This document shows, in pieces, positions 46,455 to 59,100 of a stretch of DNA of 64,000 bases. Made by a program: the position numbers and the translations under genes. How positions within the stretch are numbered: position 1 is the first letter of the stretch; every line of letters starts with the position of its first letter. A model generated the notes under the pieces. That model did no database searches, was not told where the DNA came from, and saw only the letters and a program-made list of their open reading frames with translations. The DNA is from Sipunculus nudus (taxonomy: Eukaryota; Annelida; Sipuncula; Golfingiida; Sipunculidae): assembly GCA_026874595.1 (NCBI GenBank), contig CM049310.1, forward strand, positions 42,721,558-42,785,557. Reading direction: 5' to 3'.

Positions 46455-48464
46455 TCTGTATTGTCTGTATAACACATTTCAATATATATACTTAATCACA
46501 TTTCAAAAATATTACAATTAAATAAGATAAGGTTTTATGTTTCTAGAGAAAGTCCATACCAAACCAGGTTTAGATATAATATTTCATAGTAAACTCATAG
46601 ATGGAACCAAAGTCTATAATTCTATTAATTAAAATATTTCTTTGGCAATATATAAATATTATTCTTTGAATAGCGGGGGAGAGGGGATGATTACATTGAC
46701 CACCACCCCCTTGCCACAAAGTGGGAGGAACTCAGGAAGTGCATATAGATCTACGTCATTGCCTTGATCAGAATGTAGATTGCCCATGAAATGTAATAGA
46801 TCCCTTTGCCCAGGTCTTTCTCCCATAAAGTCCTCGCAGTTCATAACGTACAAAAAAGAAAACCTGAGAACATTTGAAGAATTTGGCTGAAATCGCATCT
46901 ATTTCTGCCCTCTAATTGATCAACCGAAATTTTAGCAGAACGTCGCCTCGTCCTTTTGGCAATCTGACAAAATGTCGTAAATTCGTTGTTGAATTATTTT
47001 TGGGGAAACAAACGGACAAACAGGGATGGGGTGATATTAGCCATGAAACAGGACTCGCAGGCTATTTTTTGGATAACTGATGGGCTCAACGTCCTCAGAA
47101 CTTAAATATCGATGTTTGGGCGGCAGACTGCCGCAACGGTGGCAAACAACCTGTGTCACCTTCAAGTGGGTTATTATACCCTTAAGAAGAGACCAAGCCC
47201 TGTGGAACCACCGCAAGGTAGAATTGAAATCAGCGTTCTTCTTAATATATTCTTTATTAATTGCACATAGACGCATTTTTTTCAAAATTTATTTTGATTT
47301 GATATGTCAAAAACAACTATGGATGTCTTACTATATTAAAAATAAGACATAACTTTTGCGTGCTTGTAAATTTTATGCTTTGTTAATCATCGTCAAAAAC
47401 GTATCCCTTATTTCATGCTATTGAATTACTACATCCATTTCATTAATAGTTTAGAAAATAATTACATTTTAGAATTTAATTTAGATTCTTCATGGCAAGA
47501 TTAGTATTGCACACCGAAACCTGATGGCGCCTTCAGCAAGTTTTCCCTTTTATACATTGTAATTGTATTTTTAGAATGGGAAATAATAACAGTCGTGTAA
47601 CAAGGCTCAGTTGTTGCACTACACAGATTCACACAAAGTGTCTAATTTTAAATTGTCGAAACCAAGTCGGTCCAGTCTGGTTAAACTGCCTTCTAAAGTT
47701 TGTTCCACCTAGGGTTCCAATATGTTTTGGGAACAAAATTAGTTGTTGTTACTTCCATTGAACTTAATTCTGTTCGGTCTATGAACAGTTTCCTCGCTCC
47801 TTTTTTTATTGCCATTCTACCGAATACTGAGCACCACGCTAAAACTATAACATACAAGTCTTGGCTGTGAATCTGGGTCTTGGTGAAATGCTAAGAGTTG
47901 GGCCCGGACGAATCATAGATTACTTGGGCGAGTAACGACAATAGTAAATATAAAAGTAATATAAACGCGCGCAAACACACACAAACTCAAAAAGAAACTT
48001 CGGTATAATTCAATATGTATGTTTATTATTCAATTAAACCCGTTCAAAGTTCTTTTTTGCATATGAAAGTATAGACAAAGATGTGGGGAAAAACGAAATA
48101 CACATTTGTATAAAAAACGATATGGCATATATCCAGATGCAACTGTATTATGGCTTTGTGTAAGCTGGTGACACTTTCATTAGATACATGTCTTTTTTAA
48201 CACTCAAAACATCCAAGTTTATTTTTGCTTTTTTCAATATATCTTGCAATTCAAGATAGATAGCTTGATGTGTAAATTATTTACTTTTTGATTTCTAAAT
48301 ATGAAAAAGATGCTTTTGCAATAAAAGGTGCCGTGATTCATTGTCAGTGGCATTTGCTTGATGAACGTGAAAAAGTTCGTTCTAAATTAAAATTTTACAT
48401 TAACACTGTTTTCAAAATCTTGCAATTAAATATGTTGGAATTACATATTCATCCGCAACTTCCA
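46010..48464. other. Unassigned stretch with an AT microsatellite
   Basis: A (TA)n tract lies at about 46,398-46,452. Open frames 46,659-46,898 and 47,037-47,285 (minus) show no domain. No exon continuing Ig copy B was found here on the minus strand. Confidence 0.4.
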
Positions 48465-48524
48465 TGTCTTGGGGGAAACCTGAAGAAAAAATGTAAACTT
48501 TTCCATGTAAATAACATCGTTATG

Positions 48525-48660
48525 GTCGTGTCATAACGGGAATTTTGTGTCATAATTGGGTGGTCTTGTCATAACGGGATGGCCGTGTCATTATGAGGTG
48601 GTCGTGACATAACGGGATGGTAGTGTCAGAATGGGGTGATTGTGTCATAACAGGATGGTC
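48525..48660. repeat. Unexpanded counterpart of the 38-bp minisatellite
   Basis: About seven irregular 19-21-bp monomers of 'gtgtcataacgggatggtc' type. Both flanks ('aacttttccatg' left, 'attgctttcagtaggg' right) match the flanks of the array at 10,041. The stretch 48,840-50,100 beyond it holds nothing recognised. Confidence 0.85.
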
Positions 48661-50117
48661 TTGACACCAAGATTGCTTTCAGTAGGGCACTAAAGGTGTG
48701 ATATTATTATAGTTTACGCCATGGTTAGCCCTGATCTATCTAATAATGTTATTATACATGTAATTAAAGAACTACAATTAATTATTATTTACAAGTATGT
48801 ATTTCTTTCTAATTAAAAAATATTACCAGACTTTTATTCCTTTACAAAAATATAAAATCGAAGAAAGGAAATTTTCACCTGCAAATGACTCAATGTTAGG
48901 CCATCCTAGACCATAGCGCAGAGTGAATTAAGCCTCGCGGATCCATGGAAAATACTTCTTATTAGAGGAGTCCGCTCCTGGACCATGTGATACACCATCG
49001 AAGTATCTGTTTCAAAATTAGAGATAGGCCTATATAAATAGGGCATTTATGGAAACATTCTTTTACAATGCAATCAGAACATTATTTTTCGGATATTTCT
49101 ATTTATCCGTTTAGTTTGTACAACAAAATCAACAGATATATATTGAAATAAAAACCCGTAGAACATTTTTTTACAAACCGTTGCCTTCCGATTGTGCCGC
49201 CGAGGTCGCTCATGGTGTCAAGGACCTGCTGTCATTAAGCCTTTTCTTGTAGACCAAAACACAATTGATGTTACAGAAACCATACAAATCACTTCATCAA
49301 TGCGATGAATGAATTCCGTATTCACCCAAGTTCCCTCTGATTTGCGGGTTGATAGACTTTCTCATATTCACAGAAGAACATGTATTCTTTTAAGTTTAGA
49401 TTTAAAATGTACCGTCTTGTCTGTTCTCAAACAGCAAAATTATCGCTAAACCATGATAAGTCACAAGGGTTAAGCAAGTATTAGTTGTTTTGATTTAGCT
49501 GAATACATCAGGATTTATCACGGATTTCTTCTGAAACAGCACTTTAACGAATGTAACCTCACACTTGTACAACTGTCAGGAGGCCTCTTCTGATTAGAGA
49601 TTTACGGTATTCATTGAACCATACGCGTGTTCTTCTGCTTTACTCAAGCCGCCTGATTTGTTTTATTGTTTTGTTAAGAAAATTGTTGAGAATCCAGCGT
49701 TAGGATCCCGTGCGGCGTTCACTTTATTTACGGTGAACTACTCACCTATGTCTTCTTTTACTATTTATAAGAATTAAAGATCACTTAAATATACAAGGTT
49801 ATTCTATAGCCTTACCTTTTTTATCAATGTAAGTAATGAAATAACAATGTGATTGCTGAAAAAGATATTTATATGCAAAGATATCATGGCAAGTGATCAC
49901 CGAAAAGTAATACATACTTGCTTATCTTAACTTATGATACTTATATACTGATTTCCCCTTTTTTTGAATGTAGCCGACAAAGCCGTGTCAGATTTCCTGC
50001 CACTATACACATATATAGTTAAAACATAGCATTAAACCATGGTAGAACTGTATCACTGTGCCTGAACCGCTCTTCCTGCCATGTGGCGGTTACTTCATAA
50101 CTAGCTCGATTAAAGTG

Positions 50118-50160
<43 letters not shown>

Positions 50161-50441
50161 TAAAAAAACTGAAATTTAAAGATAACATAAACACAAAATA
50201 ATATGTAAATTAAAGATATTATATGGATACATAAATATATTATTCATATCAAATATATTAATTATCGTGAATGGGTGAATGTACAAGAATTAGAATGTAG
50301 AGTTATGTAGAGTAAACTGCTGGTGCAAGCGCATGTTTTTAGATAGACAAAAAGCAGGTCAAAGCTCTTTTTCATGCAATTCACAAATCAATGTTTGATG
50401 GAATTTTTTTGGAATGTTTGATGAAATACATTTATGCAATA

Positions 50442-51568
50442 CTAGCTGATAGACCCGGTATACCGGGCTTTATCTCTGGGCTGGGGAGATAAATAACTGA
50501 GATGTGAAATGTTGGCTCATTTTTTTTATTCTAAAAGTTAACAGAAAATATAGGTTTCAGTGAGAAACTATCTCCATAAGACATGTATAAACATTTTGGC
50601 ACGACTGCAGAATAACCGACGCATCTCTCTGAGGCACAACACTTCTGTGATCAGAAAACGTTTCTATGTCCAACTGCCACTTACTTTTAAATTACATGAA
50701 TCATAAACGTCATACCGTCCGTCCGTATAAACTCATCACCTAGTGGAGACAGTGCGTGAGTGATCCTGCAGTCGCTCCAATATTGTTAACATTTATTTTG
50801 TGGGGCTGTCCTCATGGCAAGAAATTCCTTCCCCGTAATGTTTACCTTGAAGACCTGGCCTTTGATGACGTTTACATTGCGAACCGGAATGAGACGCGGG
50901 GGGAATTCAGGTTTTCGATGATATTTGACTGGATTCTATCATTGGACGTATAAAGATTAGTTTGATGTGAGGAACACGTGAAAGATTTTTAAATGTACAT
51001 TGCAAGGAAACTTTTCCTGAAGAAAGAAACAGGAATATGCATACCTCGTAAGTAGCAGAAGCGCGGACCCAACGGGACTCCATGCAGAGGGTCCGTATCC
51101 CATTTTCAACCACCGCAACCTTTCTTTCATCGTAACAGACAAATTTTGAGGATTGAAACCCCAGCCACACCCAATCCCCCCCCCCCCCCACCCCACCCCA
51201 GCCCTATTCCTGAAATTGGGACCTTGAATTAGGTTTTGTCATTAATACTCGTGGGTTGAACTCTCCAATTAATAAAGCGAGAAACGTGTTTATCTCTTTT
51301 ACTGACCACGCGCACGTGGGTCAAATCCTTCATTGAAAGCAAGCGTTATTCATATGAACAATAGTCCTTAGTGTTAGAGGTTAGGTGACCACGATGCACG
51401 CATTCCGGTGTATGCCGAAGGCAGTTCGGCTGTGCTCGGTAAAAAACGGAAAAATCACTCAAAATCATAATGTAGATTAAAAATTATTCATTTTCATATC
51501 GCGGGGATAATAACATTTCAAATGATGTATGGCACAATATTGTACACAACGCGGTTTTGGATATTAGA
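50442..51568 (-). mobile_element. Non-autonomous Helitron-like element, copy 2
   Basis: Minus-strand orientation: 5' TCTAATATCC, 3' palindrome CCCGGTATACCGGG, then CAGCTAG, inserted between A and T. The paralogous site in block A (about 16,713) is uninterrupted ('gacaatatagacaataatg'). The interior is collinear with 17,898-18,899. No Rep/helicase is encoded. The open frames at 50,756-50,953 and 50,907-51,196 lie inside and are not genes. Confidence 0.85.
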
Positions 51569-51853
51569 TAGACAATCATGTACTTATCTTTACTGCAGTT
51601 CTGAACGGAATTTTAATAAATCGGTTGAAAACAGGTACATTTTCTACTATCAAATTAAAAATAATGGTGAATGTTTTATATTTTACAACAATGGATACTC
51701 CTTAATTTTTCTCATACATTAGTACTAATTAAGTATTTTAACACCTCTGTTCTGGTAAAACCATAAAGAATAAATGCAATATAATATAACGCAAAGAAAC
51801 AAAATATGGTGGATTACAAATTAGACATGTTACTCTCATAACTGCTGTATTAC

Positions 51854-52156
51854 CTGTAGGCCCACCTGTTACTGCCAGTTGTGCGCTCCTTCGCTCCAAA
51901 GAGTACCCATTGTTTGCTACGCACGTGTACAACCCCCTGAACCCTGACCCTTGTTGTCTGGCATTCTCCGTCAACAATCGTAGAGAATTATTGGGCAATT
52001 TGTACCGGAAGCAATCATAGAGAAGAGGTCCTCCATTCCAGAGCCATTCTACAATTACAGGCGTGCTGGGATCAGTCACAGCCAGACAGTCGAAGATGAC
52101 TGGCTCACCAGGTACGAGATGAACGTTCCTGGGCGGTGTCACGATACGGGTCCTCT
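51854..52156 (-). CDS. Ig copy B exon 10: fifth Ig domain
   Basis: Acceptor TTCTTGTAG. It reads RTRIVTPPRNVHLVPGEPVI, FDCLAVTDPSTPVIVEWLW, YKLPNNSLRLLTENARQQGS and GLYTCVANNGYSLERRSAQL. Both cysteines and the Trp are present, with one NNS sequon. It ends at CCTACAG followed by GTAATA, phase 1. 303 nt, a whole Ig domain in one exon, unlike the two-exon domains before it. Confidence 0.88.
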
Positions 52157-55100
52157 CTACAAGAACAGTTTACAGTTATGTAACTTATGTTAACCTTCAT
52201 TATACTGAGCCCCTATTGTTGAACATGCGCAGGGCAACCCTATGTTCAACAACCCTATTATTAAAAATACGTTTTATTTGTCCAAAAAGGTATGGGTTTC
52301 GGCACTTTTATTTTTGATCTTTTTTGTATGTTTCGATAAAAATGTCATATGATCAGGGAATTGTATGGCAAAAAAGGTAAACAAAGAAAACTTATCAACA
52401 TTGTTTTATTTTATCTCCTTTAAAGATGAAAATCAAATAATTTTTTTAGGGGGGGGGGGGGTAAAATTGACTCGGGCGGTGCTTGACAACCACACCTTTA
52501 TTTTTTTGGCCTTACGCTCCCAATTTGTTACTGTCCGATAGGAAATGGAGACCTATCATTTAATAAGAGTAAGGATAACCCATATGTCCAAAATGGGTAA
52601 ACTTTGACCTGATAGTCTTGGGCTGAACTAATAACGTGGCATGGCACCTCAGTGTGGCATAAATGGCGCTTTTGCATAGCTCCAGTAATTTTGCTGTTCC
52701 TGGACGTGCTTTAAAAAGTACAATACAAAAATATTCTTTGACAAGGATACAAAATTGCATATTTGTATTCCATTTTTATTTTTGGCCGGTTTATAGAGTG
52801 TAGCGTGGAGAAGGGTAATGGGTGATGCATCCCACACCAACAAATAAAATAAATATTTAAAATGATAGAAAAATGCACGCTTTATACGGATAAATATCCC
52901 GGACTTCTCTTTTCAAACAGCCCCAGAATGTACCATTCCGGCCTTAATTTTCAACAAAGTCTCTACAACAAGCCTGCTCACCACCCAATACGCATTCGGG
53001 TCTCGCTATATGAGCACTACACACGAGCACACGGACGGGAAGTAACACATACCCTCCTGGCGGAGGCCTAGATAACTATTGTGATGGTCATAAAAGAAAG
53101 ATATAAACAGGCTTTGTTCTCTTTTTATATCCATTCCATGCCAAAATTGAATAAAACGTGTGTATCATATATAAGGAGACCTAACTGCCGCTCACGCATG
53201 CTTTGTTCGCCTGGGGCATGGCTACCCTTTTGAAACCACACTATCCCAGTCCTTCAGGTCCGGGGGATGCAGTTAGAGTTTATACGATGATATCGTAACC
53301 AGGTTATATATGTCGGCCTAGAATTATGGGCAGTGAATAATAAATAAAAAGGTGTCTGACTGGAAGGTGTAGGTACGAATCTGACACAAGGAGATTAAAA
53401 CTTGCATAACGTTTCCATTACCTAGCACATTTAGGTAGGCCCCTCCAATCAGTTTACCATGGGTGTTCTCCAAGACGCACTGTACGTTCATCAGATCGCT
53501 GCTTCCATCAAACCGAGCCTTTCTTGCATTAGTAACGGTCAAGTATTCTCCACTGAACACCAAGTTAGGCTTTATAAACCTGGAATCTGTAAATCATAAC
53601 TTTTTTTTGACAAGAGCTTGTATGGGTATATGATTTATCACTAAAAAATGATTTGGAGATATAAAGATATTTACATAACGGCAGCACAGCACTTCGTTTT
53701 AAAATGAGCGACAGGGATGTGTCATGCAGCTATGAAATATCAATTAATATTATATTTTAATTATAATTGGAATTAGGATCACATTTGGTTCACATATATT
53801 ACTGGTGTCCACAGGTATCATTACGGATCGCTCCGGTAAAAAAATTATTCTCGGTATAATGGAATATTTAAACACACGTACCAAAAATAACCTAGTATTA
53901 TCGAGTGAAAGACTATTTGTTAGGAAACTTAACGAATAAAAGAATGTGACATAATGTATTGAAAGTCCCTACCAGACAAGGTATTGACGAGCCATTTCCT
54001 GGTCACCATGGGAACACCTTCACCTTCACACACGAACGTAGCGTTCTCTCCTTCCGTCACGTTCAAATCCATTGGCATCATTGGATTTCCTTGTTGCTTT
54101 ACCCACCTTGGCTTCACTGTAACAGTATTTCCAACATGCATCGCGCTAACCACATAAACCACATATTCCCACATAAATTTGACTACCTTGTGGTGTGATC
54201 AGAATTAATGAGAACATTATTAAAACATTTTGTCATGTCATGTGAAAGTTCATGGTTTCAAGACAAGGGATTTTGTAGGTGACTGATGCAACATAATTAT
54301 CCTGTTTGTGGCGGTAATCGCAAATATGATTTTATTATTGTTGACAGATTTTATGGAATATGAATATGAATATAACTCTCGAAGTGGCACAACCTAACCG
54401 TAAAGTGAATACAAATTACAATAGCAGAATTATTAAGATATTTTTGAGACACCAATATGTAGGCTGATATTTTGTTTGGATTTGTTCCGTAATTTAAATA
54501 ACATTTTTTTATGTTTAGGGTGTTTACTCGCTATGGAACCCACCGATGGATGTGCCACACTCTAAAGAAGACATACTTAAGAATGATGCAGAAAAGAGGC
54601 CAGTATTCATTGCATCCATGTTATAGTGACCATGGTAATCATCTTTATTTTTGTTGTTAACAAATATGGCTGAATCCCAAATCGTAGTAGTCTGAAGATC
54701 ATTTATGAGAGATTATTCGTTCATTTATTCGTTAAGTTAATTATTAAAATTTGACCGATTTATGCTTTTTGTCATACTTTCCACTTTGAGCTCTATGCTG
54801 TGTTGTTGTGACTGTCCAGCACTGTTGGATGCTCGACATTTGTAGGTTCCTGAATGTTCTACTTTGGGTTCTCTGATTATCAACAAATGGTTGTCCGTCG
54901 TATGTTTCTGTGGGAGATCGCCAGTCCAATACACTGTGGGTAATGGGCTGTAAAGTATCAGGGACATCAGAATGATTTTATTAGTACACATTATAGTTCG
55001 TACAATGTAACATCAAGAAAGTGTGTTGTTATCTTTTAATAAGCAATCCAAGTTTTCTGGATGGAGAGCCACAACAGCTATCCATGTAAGATTAGGGACA

Positions 55101-55594
55101 ACATTTAAATATTTCGGATTATATTCTTTATACAATCAAACTGCAAACCTGAAAAAATAGATTTAGCAATTTTTATATTAAATTATAAAGAAACACATTT
55201 TCTTCTTCTTTTTTATCGATAGGCTCGCAGTTTAAACGTAATTTGACCCAAATGTTATTGCCATATTTTCATAAAGGGTATTACCCACAGTTATACTTCC
55301 AGCTTGTACCTGTATAGTGTTTCAATTAACGGTATTATTGTTTAATGGCATTATTATTATTATAATTATTATTATTATTTTTATTATTATGATTTAAGTT
55401 TTCGCTCAGTGTTCTATCACACATTGATACCTACTATCCGCTGAAGATGCAGCGTAGAGTGACTTCTGCTACTCCTTCCAGAATCTTGACAACAGGACCT
55501 GACCGGAACATCAGCACTGGAGCTTTACGTGTCTTTTGCCCTAAAATATACAAAAATGATAATTCATGAATTGGAGCGATGAGCCTTGAAGCCT

Positions 55595-55641
<47 letters not shown>

Positions 55642-55830
55642 CATATATATGTGTATATTTATTTATATATATAACATATATATGCACGCACACACGCACA
55701 AATTAAATATATATATGTATATAGTTAAACCTCGAAATTCCGATCACCAACCGGACCTCGATAAAGTGGTTGCATTTTTGAGGCGGTCGTCGAAGCGAGG
55801 TGTGATATAAAGAGCAAAAATATAATCGAG

Positions 55831-55881
<51 letters not shown>

Positions 55882-58800
55882 TATAATTATATATAATATT
55901 GCTAATTCATTTAGAATGATTTACCTGCAACGCTTTTGTTCCCTATAAGAAAACTCCAGCAGCAGTTCCTTAAAGAACCAACCAGATTAATAATATGAAA
56001 CATGTGAAACCATACAAGTGACAATGTTTCTTTCCTGCCGTTTCTACCTTGTATTTAACACAATGTTTGTATTAATGTTAAGTATCTTTTACTCTACAGA
56101 CCAGGCAGGACATGCACTGAAGAGTAGCTTCCTCCTTTGGCTACATCAACTTCAGAATTACGGATGTCACATTTGTACAATTTAGTTCCTCCATCCCTTG
56201 GCACGGTATACACAAACAGCAGGTTGCCTGAAAATGTTGAAAATATATATATGAGACAAAAAGTTCTTTACTGAAAGGAGAAGGGTAATATCAATAAAAA
56301 TATTCCAAAATAAGCTTAAAGGACTATGTACCCATCCACATCTCAAACTAAAAAGGTTTTCCTGAGGTAATATCCTACTCCGTTTGAATGTACGACACAT
56401 TTACTTTTTTTTATAAACTATTACATTTTGGAAAACATTAAAATAGAAAAATAATTAAGATGTCTGTGGACCTATCTTCATGATTTGATCCTTGCTGAAA
56501 GTTTAGACAATTCTAAGAGACTGTTACTTATACCTCAGCATGAAAGTGTCAGCACAGCCAATACCAACAACATTTGTTTGCAGCAAAATTAGCCTTACCT
56601 TAATATGCACAAAATTCCTGAGAATCGGGCTAGCCATTATTTAGAAAATCTGCTTAAAGACACTGGTGAACAAAAAGGGGGTTTCATGGGGCATGTTAAA
56701 GTGCGTAAAGTGTGTTAATAGTACAGGGAACAAGGCAAAGCTTTTTACCATTGTCATCTACCGTGCGCCTCCTGTCAGGTCTGATGGGTATTGGGTATTT
56801 GTCAGAGAGGTCATTAGCTCTGCTCCATGTGTATATCGGTGCAGGATTACTCGCCAGTGGCTTCACATACACTTGCAAACTGTTTCCCTCTTCCACCTGG
56901 TAGTTACGGACACTGGGTTTTATATGATAATCATCTATGTCTGAAGTAAACAAAATACTGACCAAGTCAATAAATTGATCGAGTGACATTCGGTCCATGG
57001 AGCTAAGGATGGTATCATGTTATGACTTCTATGCATGATCGTCTGGTTGTTACATGAAACCGAGAAAGCAAAGACGAGATGATTGAAAATTCAATTATCA
57101 TGATACTTTTGTGAGGTAGGTATAACAATGATCTAATAGTTCACCTATACATTGCAAAAAGGAACATTTATATTTTTAGATTTTCTTTTATATCTGTACA
57201 AAACTTACAAGCTCTTGTGATGGTAGTAATTGTGGACATGGCTGTTCCATGGATATTTCTTGCAAAACACTGGTATTTTCCTTCGCTTAACTTTCCGGGT
57301 CCACGTATTCTGTAGCCGCCTTCAATAGGAATGGCCCCCGTTCCAGAAAAGTCATAAGCTGCTCCATTTCTTTCCCATCTTATACTGTAAATATAAAGAT
57401 CAGCTAGTGAATATTTATAAATCATGATACTGTGAATATAAAAGATTGGCTGATGAATATTTATAAATCATAAGGTTGGCCGTATCCTTCCCATCCGATT
57501 TTGTGATTTCTGTGATTCACAGTTTGCTTTTAGATGATGTGACCGAGCACAAAAAATTCCTGAAAAAAAGGCCTGTTTCGATATATAACCTGTGTTAAAA
57601 TTAGCTATTCACAACTTGTGTAGAATTTATGCGATTTCTTACTTATTCTGCGTACATAATAATGAGCTCTATATAATTGCTGCTAACGTCTCTGTAACGG
57701 ATTTTTAAGCTTGTTTATGTTTAAACTATTAGGAAACACGGTACATATCTCCATGTTGACCAACAGAAAAAAAAACTTTGTAGGCGCAGGTTTTTGATTG
57801 CATGTGTGCGAAATTTGTACGGTCACTGGCTGCAACAGAACTGGAAAACTCTGGTTCGTCCGACTTGTAGCCAAATGTCCTTGTCGACAGTATTTGGATT
57901 GTTTTGCCGGTCCTCATATGGTCCTCAATGATAACGTGGTTATAATCAGAATTAACAGCCTCTGTACTGTGGGATCGTCGCTTCTGAATTATTTTTATAA
58001 AATTATCAGGGGAATATCTTCAGTTAAAAGACGTAAAATATCGGAATAAATCCCTAAAAAGGAGCATATATATCCACAACCTTCACAGACGAAAGAGAAT
58101 AGTTGACCATGTGTTGACCGCTTTGTAGGTCTCCTACTTATGACGACACAGATCTGGGTCAGGCTTGTACTTAATTCACAGATGCATGGGCAGTTCAATT
58201 TAATTGGCCTAGCCCGATGACATAAGACGGAAGATATTTTTAGAGAATATCAGTGATGAGATAACCTCAAAACAGCTTTGAAATCTTAGGAAAGACGGGC
58301 TTTTACCATGTCTAGGCTGATCATCCGTGTTATGGAGGAATGAATAGCCGAAAAACACTATAACCAATCTCTTACGAAAACCAGCTGTTCCTTTTCTAAT
58401 TTCTTACCTTGGGACTGGGATTCCTGATGCCTTGCATATGAAGTCTACGTATTTTGTAGGATCAGGGACAAACCGTTTGTCTTCTATGAAAACTTCGATT
58501 TTAGGAGGGCGACGCACTGAGAAAAAATATGCTCTACGTTTTAATGTTAACGTTCATTTAAATATTTAATAAATCTCAAATAACATTCAATATATTTTTT
58601 CTTAAAACAGTGAAAAAGAATTAAACTGATCAGTAATACAATCAAGACAGTCACATTTGTTTAACATTGGTTTGATCCTTTAAGCTCTAATTGGTGATAA
58701 CAAATATTTCTCCAAAGAGTTTTAATCTATGCAAAACAAACCAATATTGCAAACAGAGTTACCTGATGGAGCATGCACGTTATCTCTTCTTCATTCACCA

Positions 58801-59100
58801 GCGTATTTACCTTTTTATTCAAGAGCTTGTCTTAATGCTTTAGCTATTTATTTTGTATAATCTGTGTAATTACATATAAAATTTGTTGTCTAACAGGAAC
58901 ATCATGGTAGTAACAAATAACACTGGGCTAATATCGTTCTTTTAAACTGATTTTTTGGACCATTATCCCGAACTAACTTTTCTTTAATGATATCATTTTA
59001 TAAATCTGTTTTGAAAGAACGATGAAATCCACTAACCGTATTGTGAAAATACTGCTGTGGCTAAAATATAAAGAATGACTGAAACACCGTATAGGCCCAT
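51854..59100 (-). CDS. L1CAM/neuroglian-like Ig adhesion gene, 5' part, copy B (open)
   Basis: Ten exons encode a signal peptide (residues 1-20) and five Ig domains: Ig1 about 23-117, Ig2 118-222, Ig3 223-315, Ig4 316-418, and a fifth 419-518. Exons are 59,100-59,037; 58,516-58,408; 57,384-57,209; 56,940-56,749; 56,227-56,102; 55,540-55,435; 54,947-54,778; 54,116-53,973; 53,586-53,422; 52,156-51,854. All phases join with no stop, and the last exon ends at a phase-1 donor. Ig1 and Ig4 resemble the L1CAM/neurofascin/neuroglian family. The fifth domain (DP after the first cysteine, then YTCVAN) resembles the family's sixth, so one Ig appears to be missing. Ig2 lacks its first cysteine. The protein would be extracellular; no transmembrane or FN3 part is in the window. 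Reading through the last donor gives a stop after about 34 codons, a possible secreted form. Confidence 0.8.
53422..53586 (-). CDS. Ig copy B exon 9: Ig4 second half
   Basis: It reads KPNLVFSGEYLTVTNARKAR, then SSDLMNVQCVLENTHGKLIG and GAYLNVLG. Acceptor GATTTACAG, donor GTAATG, 165 nt. Confidence 0.88.
53973..54116 (-). CDS. Ig copy B exon 8: Ig4 first half
   Basis: It reads KPRWVKQQGNPMMPMDLNVT, then ENATFVCEGEGVPMVTRKW, keeping both N-glycosylation sequons of copy A. Acceptor CTGTTACAG, donor GTAGGG, 144 nt. Confidence 0.88.
54778..54947 (-). CDS. Ig copy B exon 7: Ig3 second half
   Basis: It reads PLPTVYWTGDLPQKHTT, then VEHSGTYKCRASNSAGQSQQ. Acceptor TACTTTACAG, donor GTATGA, 170 nt. 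Confidence 0.88.
55435..55540 (-). CDS. Ig copy B exon 6: Ig3 first half
   Basis: It reads QKTRKAPVLMFRSGPVVKIL, then AEVTLRCIFSG. Acceptor ATATTTTAG, donor GTAGGT, 106 nt, exit phase 2. Confidence 0.85.
55599..55637. repeat. (TA)n microsatellite
   Basis: One of several TA tracts in block B; others lie near 50,119-50,156, 55,835-55,877 and 62,188-62,231. The 55.6 kb tract is next to the diverged pogo-like MITE. Confidence 0.9.
55722..55834. mobile_element. Small pogo-like MITE, diverged copy
   Basis: 'taaacctcgaaattccgatcaccaacc' to 'gaggtgtgatataaa' matches the left part of the element at 21,231. The right inverted terminus is lost into a TA tract. Confidence 0.5.
56102..56227 (-). CDS. 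Ig copy B exon 5: Ig2 second half
   Basis: It reads GNLLFVYTVPRDGG, then YKCDIRNSEVDVAKGGSYSS. Acceptor ATTTTCAG. The frame-preserving donor is GTCTGT, the same unusual site as in copy A. 126 nt. Confidence 0.85.
56749..56940 (-). CDS. Ig copy B exon 4: Ig2 first half
   Basis: Acceptor TTTACTTCAG, donor GTAAAA. It reads VRNYQVEEGNSLQVYVKPLA, then SNPAPIYTWSRANDLSDKYP. Val stands where the domain's first cysteine is expected, as in copy A. 192 nt, phases 1 and 1. Confidence 0.85.
57209..57384 (-). CDS. Ig copy B exon 3: Ig1 second half
   Basis: It reads IRWERNGAAYDFSGTGAIPI, then GKLSEGKYQCFARNIHGTAM. Acceptor ATTTACAG, donor GTAAGT, 176 nt. The upstream intron end has only a short, unexpanded version of the 45-bp repeat of copy A. 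Confidence 0.88.
58408..58516 (-). CDS. Ig copy B exon 2: Ig1 first half
   Basis: Acceptor TTTTTTCTCAG, donor GTAAGA. It reads RRPPKIEVFIEDKRFVP, then YVDFICKASGIPVP with the first cysteine of Ig1. 109 nt, phases 1 to 2. Confidence 0.87.
59037..59100 (-). CDS. Ig copy B exon 1: signal peptide
   Basis: ACCATGG start; MGLYGVSVILYILATAVFSQ, then phase-1 donor G followed by GTTAGT. It differs from copy A by Cys to Tyr in the hydrophobic core and in the residue after the likely cleavage site. Confidence 0.85.

Noticed and set aside
50756-51196. Open frames downstream of Ig copy B exon 10 as further exons
   Set aside because: They lie inside the Helitron-like insertion, and the related frames in copy A are in the opposite orientation.
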